DNA from: Syntrophus sp. (in: bacteria) | GTDB lineage: Bacteria > Desulfobacterota > Syntrophia > Syntrophales > UBA8958 | Direction of reading: 5' to 3' | Length of the DNA stretch: 5,823 bases | NCBI GenBank assembly: GCA_003451635.1 | Contig: DMAT01000035.1 | Location: forward strand, 1-5,823 | Part shown: positions 1-4,573 of the stretch, piece by piece | Position numbering within the stretch: the stretch's first letter is position 1 | Layout: each line of letters opens with the position of its first letter | The notes under the pieces: model-generated | What the model was told of the DNA's origin: nothing | What the model saw: only the letters and a program-made list of their open reading frames with translations | The model's database searches: none | Program-made: the position numbers and the translations under genes

Positions 1-219
1 ATAATCTCCCTGGGACAGGTCAATCAGGGGCAGCCCGCCTTCCATTTTTGAGCTGATGAGACGTTCATCGACGGGAAAGATACTCTCCGGCATCTTGCGC
101 CGGTATTCTTCCCGGAGGATGAGAATTTCTTCCAGGATAGCGAGCAGCTCCTCATAATGGGGGCTCTGGGTCTTGTATGATTCAATGGTTTTAAGAGTAT
201 CTTTAAGCATTTTAGCCAT
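1..219 (-). CDS. FdhE-like formate dehydrogenase accessory protein, N-terminal part (runs off left edge)
   Basis: Seen: an uninterrupted minus-strand frame of 73 codons starts with ATG at 219-217 and leaves the window at base 1. A Shine-Dalgarno AAAGGAGA lies about 10 nt upstream (near 229-236). The protein opens MAKMLKDTLKTIESYK, continues with an amphipathic, Glu/Leu-rich helical stretch (residues about 22-40, EELLAILEEILILREEY), and ends in view with GGLPLIDLSQGDY. Known: FdhE proteins help assemble or activate formate dehydrogenases in the cytoplasm, and have a helical N-terminal domain with a P-L-[IL]-D element followed by zinc-binding CxxC motifs. Inference: the helical start and the GxPLID element fit FdhE, but the diagnostic cysteine region lies outside the window, so this is a family-level guess. 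It is divergent from uppP across a 132-nt gap. It could instead be another helical protein with a similar start. The reading frame is much more certain than the name. Confidence 0.6.
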   Translation of the reverse strand, partial: MAKMLKDTLKTIESYKTQSPHYEELLAILEEILILREEYRRKMPESIFPVDERLISSKMEGGLPLIDLSQGDY

Positions 220-262
220 GCGGTTTCTTCTCCTTTGGAAGCGATTTTTTATTCGTGGCTGC

Positions 263-291
263 TGTATATATAGTTTCATGATCAACTTCAA
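263..291 (-). promoter_or_regulatory. candidate sigma70-type promoter for the FdhE-like gene
   Basis: On the minus strand a -35-like TTGAAG (complement of 286-291) and a -10-like TATACA (complement of 263-268) are separated by exactly 17 nt. The expected transcript start near 256 would leave a leader of about 37 nt before the ATG at 219, containing the AAAGGAGA ribosome site. The boxes match the consensus moderately (TTGACA / TATAAT), so this is a candidate based on sequence only. Confidence 0.4.
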
Positions 292-351
292 GCAATTCTT
301 TCCAGATAAATATTTAATTGACACAGCAGAAAAAATAAGGAAAAAGGCCGC

Positions 352-1119
352 ATGGATTTGATGACCGCCGCCATTCTGGGTATTGTCGAAGGAATCTCGG
401 AGTTTCTGCCGATTTCTTCTACGGGACACCTCATTTTGACTTCCCACTTGCTGGGACTCAAGCACACCGATTTTCTGAAAAGCTTTGAAATAGCCATCCA
501 GGTTGGGGCCATTGCTTCCGTCGTCGTCCTCTATTGGCGTTCCCTTCTGATCGATTTCAATATCATGAAGAAGGTGGTGGTTGCCTTCATTCCCACGGGA
601 ATTATGGGGCTTACCCTCTATAAGCTCATCAAGCAGTTTCTCCTCGGATCCTCAACAATCGTCCTCTGGTCCCTTTTTCTGGGGGGGGTCTTTCTGATTG
701 TCTTTGAGATGTGGCATCGGGAGAAAGAGGACGCCGTTGCCGATGTGAGCGATATTTCCTTCCGTCAGGCCTTGATCATCGGCTGCTTTCAATCGATAGC
801 CATGATCCCCGGCGTTTCCCGTTCTGCGGCGACCATCGTGGGCGGTCTGATCCTGGGCCTGAAAAGGAAGGTCATCGTCGAATTCTCTTTCCTTCTGGCC
901 GTACCGACCATGCTGGCCGCCACGGCGTATGATCTCCTGAAAAGCGGTTCCCAGTTTTCCCTGGATCAGGCCCAGTTTTTAGCGGTCGGATTAATAACCT
1001 CTTTTGTCGTCGCCCTGCTCAGCATCAAGTTTCTCCTGCGCTATATTCAGACTCACACGTTCATCGCCTTCGGGGTGTACCGAATCGTACTAGTCCTGGT
1101 TTGGGTGCTTATCCTGTAA
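352..1119 (+). CDS. uppP: undecaprenyl-diphosphatase UppP (BacA family)
   Basis: UppP is an integral inner-membrane phosphatase that converts undecaprenyl diphosphate to undecaprenyl phosphate, recycling the lipid carrier for peptidoglycan, O-antigen and other wall polymers; extra copies give bacitracin resistance. Seen: 255 residues, close to the family's usual 260-275. Both signature motifs are intact: EGISEFLPISSTGH (residues 13-26, with E13, E17 and H26 matching the catalytic Glu/Glu/His) and PGVSRSAATI (153-162, R157 matching the essential Arg). The later EFSFLLAVPTM (177-187) and the terminal F-x-x-YRI are also typical. Several hydrophobic segments cover most of the chain. The ATG at 352 directly begins the conserved N-terminus and is preceded by AAGGA (337-341) and AAGG (344-347). 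It is followed after 27 nt by the antiporter gene, suggesting cotranscription. A run of eight G (681-688) lies inside an intact frame. No convincing promoter was found: a TTGACA at 318-323 lacks a -10 box at the right distance. Confidence 0.96.
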   Translation: MDLMTAAILGIVEGISEFLPISSTGHLILTSHLLGLKHTDFLKSFEIAIQVGAIASVVVLYWRSLLIDFNIMKKVVVAFIPTGIMGLTLYKLIKQFLLGSSTIVLWSLFLGGVFLIVFEMWHREKEDAVADVSDISFRQALIIGCFQSIAMIPGVSRSAATIVGGLILGLKRKVIVEFSFLLAVPTMLAATAYDLLKSGSQFSLDQAQFLAVGLITSFVVALLSIKFLLRYIQTHTFIAFGVYRIVLVLVWVLIL

Positions 1120-1146
1120 TAATTGCTATAAGTTAGGTGGAAAGAC

Positions 1147-2622
1147 ATGTTGCGATCTAAAAGGAAAGAGATGAAGGCCTTTTGGGGCTTCTTGGCGATT
1201 TCACCGTTTGTGGCCGTGCCGGCCATGACGTGTGTCTGTTTCGCCGCCGGCGACGCCGGGCATGATATCGGACGGAGTATTCCAGTCTGGACGGTAATTC
1301 CCTTTGGCGGTATGCTTCTTTCCATTGCCCTCTGCCCACTGCTGACGCCGCGCTTCTGGCATCATCACTTCGGCAAGGTAGCGGCATTCTGGGCTCTAGC
1401 CTTTGCTGTACCATTCCTTATTTATTTCAGGGAGATAGCAGTATATGAGATCCTTCATATCATGCTTGTCGATTACGTGCCCTTCATAATTCTCCTGTGG
1501 GGTCTCTTTACTATTGCCGGGGGGATTACCGTCAGCGGCTCGCTCAGAGGAACGCCGGTCATGAACACGATGCTGCTGCTTATCGGCACAGCTCTGGCCT
1601 CATTGGTGGGAACCACAGGGGCCTCCATGATCATGATCAGACCGGTCCTGCGGGCCAACAAGGATCGTGTGAAGAAGGCTCATATTGTTTGTTTTTTTAT
1701 CTTCCTCGTTGCCAATATCGGCGGCGCCCTTACTCCCTTGGGAGATCCGCCCCTTTTTCTGGGATTCCTCCACAACGTCCCCTTTTTCTGGGTGACGACC
1801 AGTCTTCTGCCCCATATGCTCCTGGCGACGGTCATCCTCTTGGCGATGTTTTTTGTGATTGACCGGTACTTCTACGGACGCGAGGAAGCTGCTGTGCCTC
1901 TCCAAGAAGAAACGAAGACGCCGATTCGCATCGAAGGCCTTTACAACTTGCTTTTTTTGGCGGGGGTGATCGCCGTCATTCTGGTCAGCGGCTATTGGCG
2001 GCCGGGACACATTTCCGTTTACGGCATCGAGATCCAATACCAGAATCTCCTCCGGGACGCCGTCATCATCATCCTCGGGCTCGTTTCCCTGTATGTAACC
2101 CCGCAGCGGTTGCGCCAGGCCAACGATTTCAGTTGGTGGCCGATTTTAGAGGTGGCCAAGCTCTTTGCCGGGATTTTCATTACCATTATTCCGGCCCTGG
2201 CGATCCTCAAGGCAGGATCTCAGGGGAGCCTGGCCTGGCTGGTTACATCCGTCAATACGCCGTACGATTATTTTTGGGGATCCGGCATATTGTCATCTTT
2301 TCTGGACAATGCCCCTACTTACCTGACCTTCTTCAATATGATCCTGGGCCGGCTCGGACTCACCGAGGCCATGATTCCGGCGGCGCTGGCTACGGGTACC
2401 GCTACGGCCAATCCACAGTTTATCGCCTATCTCACGGGCATTTCCGCCGGTTCCGTGTTCATGGGGGCTAATACCTATATCGGGAACGCCCCCAATTTTA
2501 TGGTAAAATCCATTGCCGAAGAGGCGGGAGTCAAAATGCCGAGTTTCTTCGGTTACATGTTCAAATATTCCATCCCTATTCTTATTCCCGTTTTTATCAT
2601 CATAACGTACGTATTTTTCTGA
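1147..2622 (+). CDS. sodium:proton antiporter-like membrane protein, CitMHS_2 type (ion transporter superfamily)
   Basis: Seen: 491 residues with many hydrophobic segments. A basic N-terminus (MLRSKRKEMK) precedes a first hydrophobic stretch (11-33) that could be a signal sequence or signal anchor. Motifs recalling NhaD/ArsB/CitMHS transporters include GTTGAS (155-160), NIGGALTPLGDPPLFLGF (190-207), FLDNAPTYL (385-393) and GANTYIGNAPNFMVKS (440-455). The two Asn/Pro/Gly-rich stretches lie in separate halves, as expected for two inverted repeats with re-entrant loops; a charged linker (about 243-262) separates the halves. Known: such proteins are secondary transporters in the cytoplasmic membrane, usually annotated as Na+/H+ antiporters or putative citrate/anion carriers. 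The substrate cannot be read from sequence. The start is chosen for AGGTGG at 1135-1140, 6 nt before the ATG; Met9 is a less well placed alternative. It sits 27 nt after uppP and 16 nt before the next gene, so it is probably the middle gene of an operon. Confidence 0.88.
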   Translation: MLRSKRKEMKAFWGFLAISPFVAVPAMTCVCFAAGDAGHDIGRSIPVWTVIPFGGMLLSIALCPLLTPRFWHHHFGKVAAFWALAFAVPFLIYFREIAVYEILHIMLVDYVPFIILLWGLFTIAGGITVSGSLRGTPVMNTMLLLIGTALASLVGTTGASMIMIRPVLRANKDRVKKAHIVCFFIFLVANIGGALTPLGDPPLFLGFLHNVPFFWVTTSLLPHMLLATVILLAMFFVIDRYFYGREEAAVPLQEETKTPIRIEGLYNLLFLAGVIAVILVSGYWRPGHISVYGIEIQYQNLLRDAVIIILGLVSLYVTPQRLRQANDFSWWPILEVAKLFAGIFITIIPALAILKAGSQGSLAWLVTSVNTPYDYFWGSGILSSFLDNAPTYLTFFNMILGRLGLTEAMIPAALATGTATANPQFIAYLTGISAGSVFMGANTYIGNAPNFMVKSIAEEAGVKMPSFFGYMFKYSIPILIPVFIIITYVFF

Positions 2623-2638
2623 TCAGGAGGCAAGGACC

Positions 2639-3220
2639 ATGGACGGGCATTACTTTAAGGTAGTTATCGCAGGGCATTACGATTTTATCAGGGGATTTAT
2701 CAATGGGCTTCTCACCGGAAGGGGAATCAAGGAGGAATCCTTCTTTGGGGAAGATTATAACATAGACGATGAAAGAACATTCGAGATGCTGGCTCGTCTG
2801 GCCGGCGTGAGGGGTGAGCATACAGTAATTATCGTGAAGTCCCAAGTTCTTGAAATAATAAGGGATGTTATTGTCGGGAAGGGAGAGAAGGGCGGCTTGA
2901 ATCTCGTTTCTGTCCACAGGATCAAAGATGCGTTCTTTACCTTTTCCATTCAGACCTTTTCCAGAGAAATTGGGAAAGAACTAGACCATATCCTTACCGA
3001 GGCGTCTTCCGGATTGAAAATCGAGCCGCCCTATGCCCCGCAAGAGAAAGAAACGCCGGAAGGAAGGGGCGTCGAGGCCTACGCTCCCCTTCATGATTAT
3101 GAATTCCAGGCAGAGGGGAGCATCTCAGGGGATTGTGCGAAGATATTCCATTGCTACCGGAATTTGAAACATTATGAAGTTGTTGATCTTGGTCCGGTAG
3201 AGATCAACATCGAGAAATAG
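2639..3220 (+). CDS. conserved-looking protein of unknown function, soluble, possible internal duplication
   Basis: I do not recognise the family. Seen: 193 residues, no signal peptide and no membrane segment, so probably cytoplasmic. The start is well supported: AGGAGG at 2625-2630 is 8 nt before the ATG, and the gene begins 16 nt after the antiporter stop. By eye the chain alternates strand and helix: YFKVVIAG (5-12) then helix to about 27; HTVIIV (61-66) then helix 68-79; FFTFSIQTF (99-107) then helix 108-121; DYEFQAEGSISG (153-164) then helix 165-176; last strand near 180-191. The first and third, and the second and fourth, strand-helix units are each offset by about 92 residues, suggesting two tandem ferredoxin-like (beta-alpha-beta)2 modules. 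A Pro/Glu-rich loop (about 128-146) lies in the second half. Two Cys (166, 172) occur, not in a metal motif. Inference: a regulatory or binding role linked to its membrane neighbours is possible but unsupported by any catalytic motif. Confidence 0.85.
   Translation: MDGHYFKVVIAGHYDFIRGFINGLLTGRGIKEESFFGEDYNIDDERTFEMLARLAGVRGEHTVIIVKSQVLEIIRDVIVGKGEKGGLNLVSVHRIKDAFFTFSIQTFSREIGKELDHILTEASSGLKIEPPYAPQEKETPEGRGVEAYAPLHDYEFQAEGSISGDCAKIFHCYRNLKHYEVVDLGPVEINIEK
3181..3209. repeat. 9-bp perfect inverted repeat at the 3' end of the unknown gene
   Basis: TGTTGATCT (3181-3189) and AGATCAACA (3201-3209) are exact reverse complements around an 11-nt spacer (tggtccggtag). The structure overlaps codons near the stop at 3218-3220 and faces the convergent gene pair. 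No T-run follows on either strand, so it is not an intrinsic terminator by itself; it could stabilise the 3' end of the transcript or be chance coding sequence. Confidence 0.5.
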
Positions 3221-3250
3221 GAGCAGGGGAGGGGAGTGGTAATACTGCTC
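3221..3250. terminator. weak stem-loop in the convergent gap, possible terminator
   Basis: GAGCAG (3221-3226) pairs with CTGCTC (3245-3250) around an 18-nt, G-rich loop, between the stop codons of two convergent genes only 36 nt apart. On the minus strand the stem is followed by CTATTTCT, a poor T-rich tail; on the plus strand there is no T-run. The location is right for a terminator but the structure is weak, so termination here may depend on Rho or on the neighbouring inverted repeat. Confidence 0.22.
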
Positions 3251-3256
3251 TCCGAC

Positions 3257-3622
3257 CTACCTCTTTAGCCGCCGCCACATAATCCAGCCATAGATAGCTC
3301 CATTGATCAGAAACACGCCGAGACCAAGAAGAATCTGCTGGGAACGGGTTAGAAAGGACGGGTAAATAATTGATACGACATACCTTTCGATGAAACTGGA
3401 GGTATATGCAGACCCTCCGCCTTGAAGACGGAGCCAGTTCTCCCAGGGAGTCAGCGGACAGGTCCAGCCGGTAAACTCCACGAGGACGCCCCAGACCACC
3501 GCGGGAATGTGGAGTAGTGCCCAGGACCTTTTATGCAGGACAAGGAGCCCGCCGAAGATAACAAACAGGATAAAAAGGAAATGGATGATAACGGCAAGAT
3601 CGGCAAGCAGCGAAAATGGCAT
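3257..3622 (-). CDS. DUF2784 family small membrane protein
   Basis: Seen: 121 residues from the preferred start, with three evident membrane segments (about 5-27, 34-52 and 98-115). The conserved DUF2784 pattern is present: H14 in the first helix, FGGLLVL (23-29), then EFTGWTCPLTPWEN (49-62), FIERY (77-81) and a basic C-terminus. Known: DUF2784 proteins are small inner-membrane proteins without an established function. Start choice: the frame is open upstream to an ATG at 3667 (15 extra residues, MNGHATSLLPSGLKA), but AGGGG there abuts the ATG with no spacing. The ATG at 3622 gives the family-typical beginning MPFSLLADLAV, although its AAAGG is also too close (2 nt). Neither ribosome site is convincing. 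The gene lies 85 nt downstream of the nitroreductase on the same strand and may be read from the same transcript; it converges with the uppP group. Confidence 0.85.
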   Translation of the reverse strand: MPFSLLADLAVIIHFLFILFVIFGGLLVLHKRSWALLHIPAVVWGVLVEFTGWTCPLTPWENWLRLQGGGSAYTSSFIERYVVSIIYPSFLTRSQQILLGLGVFLINGAIYGWIMWRRLKR

Positions 3623-3688
3623 GGCCTTTAAACCCGATGGCAAGAGAGATGTTGCATGGCCGTTCATCCCCTAATCATGAGAGGAGCA

Positions 3689-3698
3689 CGGCATGCCG
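3689..3698. repeat. palindrome inside a GC-rich hairpin between nitroreductase and DUF2784 genes
   Basis: CGGCATGCCG (3689-3698) is a perfect 10-bp palindrome. On the minus-strand transcript it is flanked by a G-run and by a pyrimidine stretch (GCTCCTC) that can extend the stem with mismatches and G-U pairs. It starts about 9 nt after the nitroreductase stop codon. No T-run follows, so a true intrinsic terminator is unlikely; it could be a transcript-stabilising or pausing hairpin. Confidence 0.35.
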
Positions 3699-3707
3699 CC
3701 CCCCTGC

Positions 3708-4361
3708 TTACTTTTTCGGATAGCCCACTGTCTGGGCCAGGATGATGCGCTGTTCCGGCCTCAACTTCATCACCTGGCCAAGGGCGGCGCGATCCATTGT
3801 TCCCCGGGAGACGGTCGCCAGACCTTCGGAAGCGCAATACAGGTAAACATTCTGGCTGATAAAGCCCGTATCGACAGCGGAATATAGGTCTTTCACATCG
3901 TTGGCGGCGTTCTCCATCCGCCCGTAATCGGCGACATAGATTAGATCGATTGGTGCATCCTTAACATAGGACTGGGAACCGGTCAGGGCGCGAACGTCCA
4001 TGGCAAGAACAGGATTCAAACGGTGCTTTTTGGCGTCGTATAGATATAAACCCTTGTCGGTGGCCACATAGACGTCCACTTCCTGCCAGTTTTTGGCCGA
4101 GGGAACAGTCCGTTTTCCCGAATCAGGACGATTGACGCCGCAGGCGCTCCAGAGCAGATTGGAGAGGACCCGGATAGGTAATTTGCGATTGCTGAATTCC
4201 CGGGAGGACTTACGGTCTTTCAGGACATGCATCAGGAGCCTGCCGCTGTCCATCTGAGGTTTGACAAGCTGGATGGCTTTTAGTTCCTGTGCCGGCAAGA
4301 TGCCGGGCATAAAGAAAAGAATCAGCAAAACCGAGATGATGAAAACTCTTTGTCTGAGCAT
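3708..4361 (-). CDS. exported SagB-type nitroreductase family protein
   Basis: Seen: 217 residues. The N-terminus is a classic signal peptide: basic MLRQR, hydrophobic core 7-19, and likely cleavage after the LPA near residue 24. The rest matches a single nitroreductase-fold domain of the SagB/thiazole-oxidase branch: DRKSSREFS (49-57), LLWSACGVNRP (69-79), RTVPSAKNWQEVDVYV (84-99, equivalent to the RTxPSAGxxxP flavin/active-site segment), APIDLIYVADY (136-146) and GFISQNVYLYCASEGLATV (166-184). Known: these proteins bind FMN and carry out redox reactions; SagB relatives oxidise azolines in peptide maturation, but stand-alone exported members have no settled substrate. No YcaO or precursor-peptide gene is visible nearby, so a bacteriocin role is not supported. 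The start at 4361 is chosen for AAGGAGGG 4 nt upstream and for the signal peptide; the frame also stays open to ATGs at 4475 and 4553. DUF2784 follows downstream. Confidence 0.88.
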   Translation of the reverse strand: MLRQRVFIISVLLILFFMPGILPAQELKAIQLVKPQMDSGRLLMHVLKDRKSSREFSNRKLPIRVLSNLLWSACGVNRPDSGKRTVPSAKNWQEVDVYVATDKGLYLYDAKKHRLNPVLAMDVRALTGSQSYVKDAPIDLIYVADYGRMENAANDVKDLYSAVDTGFISQNVYLYCASEGLATVSRGTMDRAALGQVMKLRPEQRIILAQTVGYPKK

Positions 4362-4365
4362 GATA

Positions 4366-4373
4366 CCCTCCTT
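4366..4373 (-). promoter_or_regulatory. Shine-Dalgarno that sets the nitroreductase start
   Basis: On the minus strand AAGGAGGG (complement of 4366-4373) lies 4 nt before the ATG at 4361-4359. It is the strongest ribosome site on this leader and places the start exactly at the signal peptide. It outweighs the longer in-frame start at 4475, which has its own GAGGAG (complement of 4480-4485). Confidence 0.75.
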
Positions 4374-4429
4374 GTTACTACCCCTTACCCCAGTCGCCGC
4401 ATTCTGGCAAACATTATTTGGGATAGGAC

Positions 4430-4448
4430 AGAAATGCGTTAGAAATGC
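4430..4448. repeat. helically phased direct repeat AGAAATGC
   Basis: AGAAATGC occurs at 4430-4437 and again at 4441-4448, a start-to-start distance of 11 bp, about one helical turn. It sits upstream of the nitroreductase start in the divergent region. Such spacing is typical of binding sites for a regulator contacting one face of DNA, but two copies of 8 bp may also be chance. Confidence 0.35.
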
Positions 4449-4465
4449 TCCTCTTACCATATGCG

Positions 4466-4498
4466 GCCGATGCATGTAACTCCTCGCATCGGCTTTTT
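4466..4498 (+). terminator. rho-independent terminator-like hairpin on the plus strand, no upstream plus-strand gene
   Basis: GCCGATGC (4466-4473) and GCATCGGC (4486-4493) form a perfect 8-bp GC-rich stem around a 12-nt loop, followed at once by TTTTT (4494-4498). The T-run is only on the plus strand, so it would stop rightward transcription. The gene to the left is on the minus strand, so the element ends either a small or antisense RNA or readthrough, or acts as an attenuator if the KefB-type transcript begins further upstream. Confidence 0.65.
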
Positions 4499-4534
4499 CG
4501 TCCTCCCTCCCTGTATAAATGGTCGACAAATACA

Positions 4535-4544
4535 AATAGCTATT
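4535..4544. promoter_or_regulatory. palindrome, candidate operator upstream of the KefB-type gene
   Basis: AATAGCTATT (4535-4544) is a perfect 10-bp palindrome 29 nt before the antiporter ATG. It lies inside the spacer of the weak TCGACA/TAGATC promoter candidate, a position where a bound repressor could act. It is short and AT-rich, so chance is a serious alternative. Confidence 0.25.
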
Positions 4545-4573
4545 GTAGATCACTGCAGGGGGTTGATCTGATC

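Larger units (their letters stand above)
4362..4573. other. divergent intergenic region between nitroreductase and KefB-type genes
   Basis: The 212-nt region separates two divergently read genes. It contains, left to right: the nitroreductase ribosome site, an 11-bp-phased direct repeat (4430-4448), a plus-strand stem with T-run (4466-4498), a pyrimidine tract (4501-4511), an AT-rich box ctgtataaat (4511-4520), a short palindrome (4535-4544) and AGGGGG (4557-4562) for the antiporter. Promoter candidates are weak. On the plus strand TCGACA (4523-4528), 17 nt, then TAGATC (4546-4551) would give a very short leader for the antiporter. On the minus strand TATACA (complement of 4512-4517) has no good -35 box. 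No protein-coding gene is supported inside it: the minus-strand open frame is only the upstream extension of the nitroreductase frame. Confidence 0.6.

Noticed and set aside
318..323. Perfect TTGACA upstream of uppP on the plus strand
   Set aside because: No -10-like hexamer lies 15-19 nt downstream (the sequence there is a purine tract leading into the ribosome site), and the ATG follows too soon.
173..361. Plus-strand open frame of 62 codons across the FdhE-like start and the intergenic gap
   Set aside because: It overlaps the better supported minus-strand gene and its promoter, and resembles no protein.
1600..2037. Minus-strand open frame of 145 codons inside the antiporter gene
   Set aside because: Low-complexity, charged translation opposite a strongly recognisable transporter; an antisense shadow.
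1995..2471. Plus-strand open frame of 158 codons in another frame of the antiporter gene
   Set aside because: Gly/Arg/His-rich translation typical of an out-of-frame reading; no ribosome site or family resemblance.
3708..4361. Peptide-modifying (SagBCD-like) biosynthetic cluster
   Set aside because: Only the SagB-type enzyme is present; no YcaO, protease, precursor or exporter gene is in view, and the enzyme is predicted to be exported.
4409..4440. Possible sigma54 promoter (TGGCAAACATTATTTGGG and nearby)
   Set aside because: The required GG-N10-GC spacing is not met; the -12 GC is missing.
4362..4553. Extension of the nitroreductase to an ATG at 4553
   Set aside because: It has no ribosome site and would place about 64 unrelated residues before a clear signal peptide; the start at 4361 has AAGGAGGG.
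4548..4573. Three GATC sites before the KefB-type start
   Set aside because: Short tetramers in a small region; no further pattern indicating methylation control or an origin.
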